Positions 45,703 through 54,455 of a DNA stretch of 64,000 nucleotides are shown here, one piece after another; the first letter of the stretch is position 1, and every line of letters begins with the position of its first letter. Source of the stretch: Segatella baroniae B14 (lineage in GTDB: Bacteria > Bacteroidota > Bacteroidia > Bacteroidales > Bacteroidaceae). The notes under the pieces were generated by a model that made no database searches, was not told where the DNA came from, and worked only from the letters and a program-made list of their open reading frames with translations. Location of the stretch: positions 722,001-786,000 of the forward strand of contig NZ_CP091799.1 of the NCBI RefSeq assembly GCF_022024235.1, given 5' to 3'. The position numbers were made by a program, and so were the translations under genes.

Positions 45703-45812
45703 CCAATTTTAGTTATTACGTTTTTTTATATCAGATAATTTGACGTATAAAACCACGAAAGGTTTAATAAAAAAATACTTTTTTTTATAAAAATAAAAAA
45801 TGTGATAATTTA

Positions 45813-45843
45813 TTTGGTATTCAGCAAAAAAATATTATCTTTG
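45813..45843 (+). promoter_or_regulatory. Promoter of the 180-aa lipoprotein gene
   Basis: TTTG (45813-45816) and TATCTTTG (45836-45843) are separated by 19 bp. The predicted leader of about 100 nt is long for this window. Confidence 0.75.
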
Positions 45844-45952
45844 TAGTGTATCAAACATTTTGCACTTGCCTTAATAAGCATAGCATTTGCACATATTTAC
45901 ATGAAGCATTAAGCTTTTTTCAGCATTATAAACATCTAATTTCGCATTACTT

Positions 45953-46495
45953 ATGAAAGGTTTCAAACATTTAGCGGTTATCGCCCTTATGGGGAGTATT
46001 ATATTCAGTTTTATTTCTTGTGCCAAGGATAATGCAGATATTCCAAGATCGAGTGCTCATGTACTTGACAACAGTGATAATACACGTCTTGAGGTAAACC
46101 GTGAATACACAATCAGTGAAAAATTTCTTACCTATTATATATTTCAAGATGCTAAGAACGAAAAAGTATTCGCAGCATACGATAATAATTATGTTTATGT
46201 ATACGATACATCGGGTGAAGTGCCTCAATGTCACATAAATCGTGTAGAAATAAGTAAAGGTGATTATAATATTTCGATTACAACGCAAGCTGAAAGTACT
46301 ATTTACATTGTGAAGCGAATAAGTTATAATTATCAGCAAGGAGGTGCTATCGATATGACATTGAGATGTGAAAGCGGCTCACACCGTTGGCATTGTATAT
46401 ATGAACTTGGTGTTCACAATAGTGAGACAGGTGAGAGGATGGTTTGGCGAGCTGCCGATCTTATAGCTTTTGTAAAAAGGAATATTGATAATTAA
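45953..46495 (+). CDS. Small lipoprotein of unknown function, 180 aa
   Basis: The signal sequence ends in a lipobox (FISC), with Cys23 the lipidated residue. The mature part is Asn/Asp/Tyr-rich and strand-rich (YDNNYVYVYDTSGE, NISITTQAESTIYIVKR), with no domain I recognise. The region after the Cys (AKDNAD) is consistent with outer-membrane sorting in Bacteroidetes, possibly with surface exposure. It is monocistronic, with its own strong promoter and a hairpin after the stop codon. Confidence 0.75.
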   Translation: MKGFKHLAVIALMGSIIFSFISCAKDNADIPRSSAHVLDNSDNTRLEVNREYTISEKFLTYYIFQDAKNEKVFAAYDNNYVYVYDTSGEVPQCHINRVEISKGDYNISITTQAESTIYIVKRISYNYQQGGAIDMTLRCESGSHRWHCIYELGVHNSETGERMVWRAADLIAFVKRNIDN

Positions 46496-46515
46496 TTCAA
46501 GTAAGTTATGTTTAT

Positions 46516-46538
46516 ACAGCCTGCAATGGGCAGGCTGT
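46516..46538 (+). terminator. Hairpin after the lipoprotein gene
   Basis: ACAGCCTGC (46516-46524) pairs with GCAGGCTGT (46530-46538) through 9 bp with a 5-nt loop. The following sequence, TAAATAAAAT, is not a good T tract, so termination may be partial. Confidence 0.5.
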
Positions 46539-46959
46539 TAAATAAAATGTCAAAAAATACAGTCACAAAAAATCTTCATCTAGCTCGAAATCTTCAATTT
46601 TTGGGTTGACTATTAGTGTTTTGCTACCGTATTTTACTTTTATTTCCAGCAAAAACATAGCCAATGAAGAGTAAACATATAGATTATAGCAGACTAACAT
46701 TATGTTTTCATAGATTAAACCCTATGTTTTTAACTCATAAAAACTATACTTATGCTATGTCTTTATCAAATCGACAACGTAAAAATAGATAGTGTGTATA
46801 AATAATACGTTGATAATCAGGTAGATGTAATGTAGCGTAAATTTTGCATATTTAAGGGTTTCTTAATATTCCAGCTACAAATAAGCAAAATACGAGAGGG
46901 TTCTTGTCAACTTAATTCAAGAAAAATAACTATAGTTTATCTAGTAATATTATTACTTC
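46539..46959. other. Gene-free AT-rich stretch
   Basis: About 420 bp between two lipoprotein genes. The only candidate is a 31-residue minus-strand frame at 46563-46658 (MFLLEIKVKYGSKTLIVNPK start, acidic end), with no promoter or recognisable family. It could be the tail of a decayed gene. No repeats or other features are seen. Confidence 0.4.
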
Positions 46960-47004
46960 AAAAAAAAATACTGTCCGAGGAACAAAATTCCTCTGGGCAG
47001 TATT
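46960..47004 (-). terminator. Intrinsic terminator of the 536-aa lipoprotein gene
   Basis: On the minus strand a 14-bp stem with two mismatches (ATACTGCCCAGAGGAA against TTCCTCGGACAGTAT) is followed by about nine Ts. It lies 80 bp beyond the annotated stop codon. Confidence 0.8.
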
Positions 47005-47085
47005 CTAATGTATATATATGAAAGTTTTGAATAAACTTATTTGTCAGCTTCAGAAGAAGCTGTAGTTTTCTTTGCTAATTCTGCA

Positions 47086-48696
47086 TTAATCTTTGTCAAT
47101 GGCATTTATATAAGCAGCAGCTGGAAGAGGTTGAATACCTTTTTCAATTAAATCCTTATAGATATTGTCGTTAGTAAAGATCATTTCTACTTTATTATTA
47201 CCAATTTTTTCTTCCCAATCATTTTGCTCTGTATAAGGAGTATTCTTCAGTTTAACCTCTACAGCTAACTCATTAACCTTTGTATAAGGAGTTCCTTCTG
47301 AGGTCCAATCATCTTTATCTTTGCCGAAAGCATTCGTATACTGGTATACATTATTACTTCTGAAAGTTATGGTAGGTTGTGAACCTTCTTTTTTCAGTAA
47401 GTCGAGATAGAAGTCACGATCTAAAGATTTTGTTTTACCATTTTCATCAATTTCAGAATTATAGTAGTTCCAAACTTCAAATGTAATACCATCATGATAT
47501 GTTTTTCGTAGTTCCTGGAGTACCGCAGCACATATTCCGTTAGTAGTTATGCGAATACCGTTTGGTTCATATGCCACAGTAAGGACGACGTCAATATTAG
47601 CGATTTTCCAAGTTTGTGTTTTATGCGCATACTTGAATGTTTCATCTACTTTATCATGATTTTTTACGATATACATATCATCCTCAGTACAATAGTACTT
47701 TTGATTGATTGGGATAAATACTTCAACATCAGATGTATCACGTACGTGGATAGACAAGTGAGAAGAGATATAATCATCTGTTGTCTTAGGCGCATTGAAT
47801 GCCAAATTAACTTCAACCTCACCTTTACGATCAGGATTTGGAGTAATTTTAGATCCATCAGCTGGTGTCAATTTAACAACCCAGTCATTATATACGCCAT
47901 CGCCTGCATGAGATTTACCTACAGTACCATCTTTCCCATCATGCTTCTGAGTCGTATAGTCGAAACACAAGTACCAATTAGTTTCATTGTTATAGGTAAT
48001 CTTATAGAATTTATATTTATCCTCTTTAACATTATTATTATCACTGTACGAATCCCTATAGGTTGGAGATTGATCAGCACGAATGCCTAATACCAACGCA
48101 CGTGGCCCGTTGGAAGCATTATAGTCGAGAAAGTGTATACCGCCAATAGTGAGGTAATCCATTTTTTCTCCACCTTTTACTATATCTGTTTTACCATTTT
48201 GATCAGGAGTTGTAGTATAAGAATCAAAGCTCGAACCTACGTTTTGTATGAAGTAGTTTTCTAGGTCGCATTCTTGACTCCCTTCATTTGGATGTTCTTT
48301 GATATAATTAATGACAAAATTATATTCATCAGTTGATACTTGTTCACCTCTGTCTGTAGTTTTAGGAGCATTATTACGATAAGGATAATAAGCACGTCGC
48401 TGCGAATACAACTGATCATCAGACATATTCTGATCGCTAACTTTAAAATAGTTTACATTAGTTTTTGCATCACCTTGATAAGCAGCATACCTGATGACTT
48501 TAGAAGCATTAAGCAGATTACCTTTAGAAAATGCTTGGATTTGGGTCTCTTTAACCGGTGAAATTACAACTTCTGAATTTGCATTAGTCAGATTGTCGAT
48601 ACCAGCCATGTCATCTTTAGAACATGAAGTAAACATGGTTGTACCAAATAATACTGTAGCCGCAGCTACATGAAGAGCTATACGTTTTTTCATCAC
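47086..48696 (-). CDS. Large lipoprotein of unknown function, 536 aa
   Basis: The signal sequence ends in a lipobox (MFTSC, Cys25) followed by SKDD. That charged start after the Cys is typical of surface-exposed Bacteroidetes lipoproteins. The mature protein is rich in Asn, Asp, Lys and Tyr and mainly beta, with no catalytic motif I can name. It resembles the broad group of Bacteroidales cell-surface lipoproteins of unknown role. It is oddly placed without a SusC-type partner. The frame one base over continues past the stop codon for 19 codons with protein-like content (KINAELAKKTTASSEADK), so the true C-terminus deserves checking. Confidence 0.75.
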   Translation of the reverse strand: MMKKRIALHVAAATVLFGTTMFTSCSKDDMAGIDNLTNANSEVVISPVKETQIQAFSKGNLLNASKVIRYAAYQGDAKTNVNYFKVSDQNMSDDQLYSQRRAYYPYRNNAPKTTDRGEQVSTDEYNFVINYIKEHPNEGSQECDLENYFIQNVGSSFDSYTTTPDQNGKTDIVKGGEKMDYLTIGGIHFLDYNASNGPRALVLGIRADQSPTYRDSYSDNNNVKEDKYKFYKITYNNETNWYLCFDYTTQKHDGKDGTVGKSHAGDGVYNDWVVKLTPADGSKITPNPDRKGEVEVNLAFNAPKTTDDYISSHLSIHVRDTSDVEVFIPINQKYYCTEDDMYIVKNHDKVDETFKYAHKTQTWKIANIDVVLTVAYEPNGIRITTNGICAAVLQELRKTYHDGITFEVWNYYNSEIDENGKTKSLDRDFYLDLLKKEGSQPTITFRSNNVYQYTNAFGKDKDDWTSEGTPYTKVNELAVEVKLKNTPYTEQNDWEEKIGNNKVEMIFTNDNIYKDLIEKGIQPLPAAAYINAIDKD

Positions 48697-48927
48697 TTAA
48701 TAATTTAGTTGAAAGTTTTAAAATCTTATTATTTACGCAATCTTAGACAAATCATCTTTTAAATAAATATCTCGCAATAAATCATTCATTTAGAACCATT
48801 TTTACTGCTAGTGTTTTAAAATATGATACAGAATATATTATTCTAATATCTATTTGCTTAACACATATCTATTTTATTTATTCGTCCTTAATTGTATTTT
48901 GTTTATTCATATATATATATCGTGCCA

Positions 48928-48958
48928 CAAATGTACGTATAATTTTTTATAAAGGCAA
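48928..48958 (-). promoter_or_regulatory. Promoter of the 536-aa lipoprotein gene, with a long leader
   Basis: TACATTTG (48935-48928) has TTG (48958-48956) 20 bp upstream. The leader would be about 225 nt, the longest in the window. The leader sequence (48697-48920) is AT-rich with no strong fold that I can see, and the rest of this gap up to 49030 holds no gene. Confidence 0.55.
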
Positions 48959-49030
48959 GTAAATTTATTATTTTTTTTAGTTTTTCGCAAAAAAAAGTTG
49001 TAGAATTTAACTGTATGATTTGTGCTGTTT

Positions 49031-49444
49031 CTACTCTTTTTCGTATATCTTTACAATATCATCAAAGTACCATTTGCCTTTTTTTTCTATCACTTTTATT
49101 TTATTAGCGCCTTGGTGCCCCTCATCATAAAAATCATAGCGATACCATGAATCGCCTAGCGGCTTGATACAGATAATCTTGCTTGTGCCTTCTCCGTCAT
49201 TAAAGCCTGTACGGAAGAGCCATACAGCGTAGCAGTCACCGCTATCACAGTCGTAATCATATTTATCTTGCAATTTTTTCAGCATTTTGTCAGTACAATG
49301 AGCTTTAAGATATGCATAGTCGTTATATAAACTTTTGTTATACATATCTGAAATGAGCTCATGGATAGATTGATCGGTATTGCTCACACTACATGAAGTA
49401 AGTGTGAGCACCATGGTGGCGATGATAATTATCTTATTTAGCAT
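49031..49444 (-). CDS. Small NTF2-like lipoprotein, 137 aa
   Basis: The signal sequence ends in LTSC (Cys18). The mature part begins with a helix (SIHELISDMYNKSLYNDYAYL) and ends with strands KIKVIEKKGKWYFDDIVKIY, a pattern like the DUF3828/NTF2-like fold often seen in Bacteroidetes lipoproteins. Four extra Cys in the middle (HCTDKM, DYDCDSGDC) could form disulphides. Its start overlaps the end of the Nim-like gene by 11 bp, so the two are translated from one message. Function unknown. Confidence 0.75.
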   Translation of the reverse strand: MLNKIIIIATMVLTLTSCSVSNTDQSIHELISDMYNKSLYNDYAYLKAHCTDKMLKKLQDKYDYDCDSGDCYAVWLFRTGFNDGEGTSKIICIKPLGDSWYRYDFYDEGHQGANKIKVIEKKGKWYFDDIVKIYEKE

Positions 49445-49937
49445 GGTTTTCCTTAGCTCTTACCAATTCTATCGATTCTTTACCAGAAATATGATCTATC
49501 TCGAAACATATCATACACATATGGTTGAATCCGCTTGCAATTTCATGCTCTGTACCTGGTTGATCAGGACAGTAACGGGCAGAGAGTAAGCGAAGGGTCT
49601 GCATTTTCTCTTCATTATCATCGATGATATGTACTTTACCAAAACAGATAACGCTACGGAAAAAGGTAGTGAACTTTTCGGGTACGATATCATCTTTGTC
49701 GATAACGGTAAAACTTGCTTTTTCGTGAAAGCGAATGGCATCGAGTTTGTGGCCGCTCAGTGCTGAGTGGAAATATAATTTGCCATGGGTATAGACATAG
49801 CTGATAGGTACTCCGTAAGGATAACCTTCTTCTGTAAGCAGAGAGAGAACTCCTGACGTAGCCTTTTGTAATATTGCTATGCTGTCTGCTTCTGACAGCA
49901 ATTGGCGCTTTCTGCGCATTTCTCTAAATTCTGACAT
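49434..49937 (-). CDS. Nim-like FMN-binding split-barrel protein (pyridoxamine 5'-phosphate oxidase family)
   Basis: This is a 167-residue soluble flavoprotein. The N-terminus MRRKRQLLSEADSIAILQ followed by GVLSLLTEEGYPYGVPISYVY matches the NimA/pyridoxamine-oxidase-related group. His in SALSGHKLDAIR occupies the position of the NimA catalytic His. Characterised Nim proteins reduce 5-nitroimidazoles, while most homologues have a housekeeping redox role, so resistance cannot be claimed. It is first in a two-gene operon with the small lipoprotein. A -7 box TATCTTTG lies at 50027-50020. Confidence 0.87.
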   Translation of the reverse strand: MSEFREMRRKRQLLSEADSIAILQKATSGVLSLLTEEGYPYGVPISYVYTHGKLYFHSALSGHKLDAIRFHEKASFTVIDKDDIVPEKFTTFFRSVICFGKVHIIDDNEEKMQTLRLLSARYCPDQPGTEHEIASGFNHMCMICFEIDHISGKESIELVRAKENHAK

Positions 49938-50095
49938 TTATTATTAATTTTGATATGATTTCAATTATTGAATACTGATATAATCTTTATCATATATTAC
50001 TGATGTGATTTGCTAAACACAAAGATACATAAAAAGGATGATATACAGCATTATGATTATCAAAAAATATAGCAGTATTATTGAATATGTCTATA

Positions 50096-50135
50096 AAATC
50101 CCTTCTTGCTGCTATATTGGCTTCAAGAAGGGATC
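50096..50135 (-). terminator. Terminator of the MFS efflux operon
   Basis: ATCCCTTCTTG (50099-50109) and CAAGAAGGGAT (50125-50135) form a perfect 11-bp stem with a 15-nt loop. On the minus strand it is followed by TTTTA. The 305-bp gap around it holds no gene, only the Nim-like gene promoter. Confidence 0.7.
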
Positions 50136-50242
50136 GAAAGGGGGAAGAATGGATTGCTAGCAATGAGCTAACTTCCTATTCATATAAAATATAGTGTAGG
50201 TATGAAATACTTATGATGTCATATAATAAGGTGTGATTATTT

Positions 50243-51778
50243 TTATTCACTTTCCAGTTCCTTGCGCATCTGTTGGCCTACTTTGTTCCAGTAAGGTATA
50301 TGCTTAAGCATAGAGCGTACTGGCTGAACACGCCATAACATAAGAAGTAACAAGAAGAAACACCCTATCAAGCAAGTGGTACCATATAGATATTTTATAG
50401 AGAGCATAATACTCTGTACAGGGTCTATCTGCAAGCCACGGGCAAAGTTGTCGGCTACATGATAGCGGAAAAGATAGCTATATATACCGCCGCTGATAGA
50501 GTCGACTACACTATTACGGATAAAACCTGCGATGGTTAGACCCATAAAGAAATGCTGAAAAGGCAAGAGTTCTTCGAGATATACCGTAAGTGTGCAGAAG
50601 AAAATGGCATAACCGAAAGTGCGTACAAAGGTAGGCGCATATAGACGCTCGATATTGAGCTCAGGAGTGATGTAAAAATACATGAGCACCTGATAGCCAA
50701 GCATCAGTGCAAAACCGATAGTAAGTAGACTAGTATAGCGAAGCTTAAGCATCTTCATCCACCAGAGACTGAACAGACAACCACTAAGCGAACCTACCCA
50801 CCCTATGAGATTGAATCGGGAAGAGGTGAGCATACCATAATGTAGTATACTCCCAGTAAAGATACCTTCTAAAGCATTATGAGTAGAGTTCATCCACTCT
50901 TCTACGACAAAAAAGAAAAGGATTGCTCCCAGTGTTTTATATCTGAAAGCTTTCGGATCAATATATGGATGGTGTATGTGCGTCATTCTGCCATAAGCAA
51001 AGAACGCCGTTACTGGTAGAGCACAGGCCACATTACACCATAAGCCTGAATCGCTCCAGTTATAGTATTCACCATAGGTAAACAGCCACACAATCTCTAG
51101 TAATGTAGTAGACCATAGTATACAGCCAAGCCAGTCGATATTAATAAAAGGCATTGGACGCATGAATCGGAAATGCTGAGTGCATGTATATAGAAAAAGG
51201 AGTACCAGAAGCAATAAAGCGACGATAAAATACTGCATGGCATGATAATCGCCACAGTAGTAACAGAGTTGCTGAGATATCCAACCACTGGCACTCATAT
51301 CGCCTAACACGATGATATAAAGCAATGGAAAGAAAATCTCGAAATCGCGCTTTGGAGTTATCCACAGTTGGATATTACTTAGTGCCTCAAAGGTAGCCAT
51401 TAATTTGAAGAAGCTACACAAATAAGATAATATGCATAATACGGGTATCAACTCAGTAGTGAGCGATAATAATATGCAGACTATCATACCTGATACCGAA
51501 AACAGCATAAGAGAGCGATTTGTGAAGCGAAATTTCAATCTGAAGAGGATGGGGAAGGGCATAGCTACCCCCACAACTCCACAAATAAATATAAAGGTGG
51601 CGTCTTCGCGCATGATACTCATATCGCCTATCTCTTGCTGCATGTTACCCATGTAGGTAACATTGACCAGCTGAAAGATAATGGCGAAGAGTAGATAGAT
51701 CCATGGCTGAAGTTTCTTCGGTATGAAAGGCTTCATCATGGGCATGGCGAATGGTCGCCCTATCATAGGATCTGCCAT
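50243..51778 (-). CDS. MFS drug exporter, DHA2/EmrB-like with 14 predicted helices
   Basis: This is a 511-residue integral membrane protein with about 14 helices, the DHA2 layout. Its sequence is divergent: conserved MFS loops are weak, and there are many aromatic and Cys residues. It is assigned mainly by topology, by its place after a HlyD-type adaptor and a TolC protein, and by similarity of the N-terminal FAIIFQLVNVTYMGNMQQEI segment to Bacteroidetes EmrB-like transporters. It would export a hydrophobic or toxic compound with proton uptake. The substrate is unknown. It is third in the operon. Confidence 0.82.
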   Translation of the reverse strand: MADPMIGRPFAMPMMKPFIPKKLQPWIYLLFAIIFQLVNVTYMGNMQQEIGDMSIMREDATFIFICGVVGVAMPFPILFRLKFRFTNRSLMLFSVSGMIVCILLSLTTELIPVLCILSYLCSFFKLMATFEALSNIQLWITPKRDFEIFFPLLYIIVLGDMSASGWISQQLCYYCGDYHAMQYFIVALLLLVLLFLYTCTQHFRFMRPMPFINIDWLGCILWSTTLLEIVWLFTYGEYYNWSDSGLWCNVACALPVTAFFAYGRMTHIHHPYIDPKAFRYKTLGAILFFFVVEEWMNSTHNALEGIFTGSILHYGMLTSSRFNLIGWVGSLSGCLFSLWWMKMLKLRYTSLLTIGFALMLGYQVLMYFYITPELNIERLYAPTFVRTFGYAIFFCTLTVYLEELLPFQHFFMGLTIAGFIRNSVVDSISGGIYSYLFRYHVADNFARGLQIDPVQSIMLSIKYLYGTTCLIGCFFLLLLMLWRVQPVRSMLKHIPYWNKVGQQMRKELESE

Positions 51779-51843
51779 AGTTTCATTTTTTATTTTATCA
51801 ACTTTTTAATAATCTGGCTCTGTTTTAAGGAGCTAGATTCAAC

Positions 51844-52923
51844 TTAATAGTCTACTTCGCAGGTAATATTGAGACCACTGAGAAGTTTCTTGATATCAGC
51901 TTGGTTGTTATCCGTAGTGAGTTCTATGCGTACAGGTACACGTTGCTCTACCTTGACAAAGTTGCCAGTAGCATTATCTACAGGCATATTGCTGTAAGCA
52001 GAACCACTTGCTGCAGAGATACTCTTGACTTTACCCTTGAAGGTTACCCCTGGGATAGCATCAGCCTTAAAGTTTACAGGAGCTCCCACGGTAATGTGAT
52101 GCATCTGACTCTCACGATAGTTGGCGATAACCCATACATCATTTTGGTCGATAATATCGACAAGCAACTGGCCTGGCTGCATAAGCTGGCCCACGTGAAT
52201 ATCTTTACGTCCTACATAACCATCGCACGGAGCCGTGATAACAGTATAACTTATGTTAAGACGAGCCAGATTAAGTTGAGCTTCGGCCACACTTTCTCCA
52301 GCTTTACTTTGGCCAAGTCGATGCAATGTTTCGTTGTTAACGACAGCCGTAGCCTTACGTGAAGCGGCAGCCTGGCTTAGACGAGCTTGAGCAGCCTGAT
52401 AGCGACTGTGTGCCTGCTCATAGAGAGTCTTCGCATGATCAAACTGCTGCTGAGTAACAGCACCCTTCTGAAGTAATGCAGCAAAACGGTCATAATCTTT
52501 CTTAGCATTGTCCATGCCCTCCTTAGCCTCAGCAATACCAGCAGAAGCCACTTTTATGCCTGCACTTGCTACATTTACATTGGCAGATACAGTGTTCATG
52601 CTGGCATCTACAACAGATGTTCCCGACTTTTGCCCTTTCATACCAGCTTCAGCTTGAGCCAGTGCCAAGCGAAACTCAGCATCTTCGATAATCACTAAGG
52701 TATCGCCTTTATGTACATACTGAAACTCGTTAAAACGTATCTCTTTGATAAATCCAGGCACGCGTGTATTTAACGGGATAAGATTGCGATGTACCATTGC
52801 ATTGTCGGTATATTCGGTACTACCCAAATGAATAAATCGACTACATACAAATATTACTCCACAAGCGAGAAGAGCGATAACGATAATATTGTAAATTCTT
52901 AATACTTGTTTTCTCTTATTCAT
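51844..52923 (-). CDS. HlyD/EmrA-type membrane fusion adaptor
   Basis: The adaptor has 359 residues. One N-terminal helix (about 12-30) anchors it, followed by VPGFIKEIRFNEFQYVHKGDTLVIIED, residues about 54-80, the first biotinyl-lipoyl half. A long coiled-coil hairpin of Ala/Gln/Lys (about 85-205) follows, then the second half TAPCDGYVGRKDIHVGQLM and a beta-barrel domain (DVWVIANYRESQM). It links the MFS pump to the TolC protein. The hairpin is unusually Ala/Ser/Val-rich (VNVASAGIKVASAGIAEA). Confidence 0.92.
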   Translation of the reverse strand: MNKRKQVLRIYNIIVIALLACGVIFVCSRFIHLGSTEYTDNAMVHRNLIPLNTRVPGFIKEIRFNEFQYVHKGDTLVIIEDAEFRLALAQAEAGMKGQKSGTSVVDASMNTVSANVNVASAGIKVASAGIAEAKEGMDNAKKDYDRFAALLQKGAVTQQQFDHAKTLYEQAHSRYQAAQARLSQAAASRKATAVVNNETLHRLGQSKAGESVAEAQLNLARLNISYTVITAPCDGYVGRKDIHVGQLMQPGQLLVDIIDQNDVWVIANYRESQMHHITVGAPVNFKADAIPGVTFKGKVKSISAASGSAYSNMPVDNATGNFVKVEQRVPVRIELTTDNNQADIKKLLSGLNITCEVDY

Positions 52924-52971
52924 AATTTTTACTAGTCTATTGATAACAGTTAATAGTTTTTATCATTGCTT

Positions 52972-54279
52972 TTACAGATTTCCTGCAGTATACTTCATTT
53001 TATAATAAGCATAAGCGATATTAATGCGTGCATCTACTTCGCTCAATTCAGCATCTAGTTTCATGTTACTAGCATCAAGCATATCGGTAATCAGTGCAAG
53101 TTGATTAAGATACCGATCGTTTACTACTTGATAGTTTTCTTGAGCTAGCTGTACACTTTTCTGCTGTGTTTCGAGTTCCACATAGCTCTGTAGATAGTTT
53201 GTATAAGCAGCCTGAATCTGGTTATTGAGTAACTCTGCTGCTACCGCTTTCTGCTCAGTGGCAGCTTGCGACTGGAGTTTAGCTTGTAATATTTTTTTAT
53301 TACTCTTGAATAGTGATGACAGTGAGTATTGTACACCAATGCCAACATACCAGATATTCAGATTTTTGTCAATAGGAGGCAGCTCAAAAGTGATCGGTCC
53401 ATTAAAATTATTCTGAGCTACTACGGCCACCTTAGGTAGCATATCGCTCTTGGCCAATTTTACTCGTTGCTTAGCCATCTGCTCGTTTACGCCAGCCATC
53501 GCCAATTGAGGATTTACTCCTAGTGCGGCCGTTTGCCAGTGCTCTTCTCCCTCTTTGTTAAAAATAACTCCAGCTATATCATCTGTAGGTACTATTTCTT
53601 CATCAGTTGATATACCTATCGTATTGCAGAGTTGATGATTTAGTATTTTTCTGTTATTCTGCAGTTTGGTGCGATTCAGTTTCAGATTTTCCATCTGCAG
53701 CTCATATCGAGTAATATCATTTTTGAGCGCTACTCCCTGTCGCTGCTTCTCCTTAATATTGTCGATAAGTTTTTGGGTAAGATTAATATTACTTTCGAGC
53801 ACTCTCTCACGATGAGTAATCTTCTCAAGTTCAAGATATTGGCTCAACGCGATAAAACGCTGGTCTTGTACATTTTGCGTTACCCTAATATCTGCCTGAT
53901 TGGCTCCAAGCTCAGCCAGTTTGATACCAGCAGTAATAGCGCCACCAGTATAAATAGTCTGTTGAGCATCTACGACAAACTGATTACCCCAGTGAGGCGA
54001 ATCCAAGTTTTGCCAGTCAGAGAAGTCGCGATCCATCATAATAGCGTTACCAATATAGCTAGCACTGAGCTGTACATTGACATCAGGAAGTCGCTCACTT
54101 TTGGCAGCCTTAATACCTTCTATGGCAGCTGCTGCTGCAGATCTGCTTGCCTTAATACTTTTGTTGTTTTGCCCTATCAATTCAAACAGCTCATTCATAC
54201 TCATCTTGCGAGTCTGAGCATTTGCTGATAAGATAATGGCGAAAGTTAATGCCATCGTAGAAATTAATTTTTTATTCAT
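52972..54279 (-). CDS. TolC-family outer membrane factor of the MFS efflux operon
   Basis: The protein has 435 residues, with signal peptide 1-21 (ILSANAQ). The two-repeat TolC/OEP fold is visible: MNELFELIGQNNKSIKASRS begins the first repeat and PQLAMAGVNEQMAKQRVKLA the second, each with a long amphipathic hairpin. This is the first gene of the operon and is unrelated in detail to the TolC protein of the metal operon, so each pump has its own duct. The start is 177 bp from the divergent AraC regulator. Confidence 0.92.
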   Translation of the reverse strand: MNKKLISTMALTFAIILSANAQTRKMSMNELFELIGQNNKSIKASRSAAAAAIEGIKAAKSERLPDVNVQLSASYIGNAIMMDRDFSDWQNLDSPHWGNQFVVDAQQTIYTGGAITAGIKLAELGANQADIRVTQNVQDQRFIALSQYLELEKITHRERVLESNINLTQKLIDNIKEKQRQGVALKNDITRYELQMENLKLNRTKLQNNRKILNHQLCNTIGISTDEEIVPTDDIAGVIFNKEGEEHWQTAALGVNPQLAMAGVNEQMAKQRVKLAKSDMLPKVAVVAQNNFNGPITFELPPIDKNLNIWYVGIGVQYSLSSLFKSNKKILQAKLQSQAATEQKAVAAELLNNQIQAAYTNYLQSYVELETQQKSVQLAQENYQVVNDRYLNQLALITDMLDASNMKLDAELSEVDARINIAYAYYKMKYTAGNL

Positions 54280-54300
54280 ACCATCTTTTTAATTCGTGTG

Positions 54301-54382
54301 CAAAAGTACTGAGTTTTCTTAGGAGATAGGGAAATAAAATTTCGACAGAATTTGACAATTTGAGAATAATGTCGTACTTTTG
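54301..54382. promoter_or_regulatory. Divergent promoters of the MFS efflux operon and its AraC regulator
   Basis: The two -7 boxes are identical, TACTTTTG: minus strand at 54308-54301 and plus strand at 54375-54382. The plus promoter has TTTG (54351-54354) 20 bp upstream; the minus one lacks a -33 element. CGACA (54343-54347) and TGTCG (54370-54374) frame the space between, and GACAGAATTT / GACAATTTGA form an imperfect direct repeat. These are plausible AraC binding sites. Confidence 0.6.
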
Positions 54383-54455
54383 TAGCTCTATAATAATACT
54401 TTAGTTACTACATTAAACTACCTAAATAACTCTCTATAAAACGTAATTTATAGTT

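Noticed and set aside
46563..46658. 31-residue minus-strand ORF
   Set aside because: Too short, without promoter or known family; could be a remnant.
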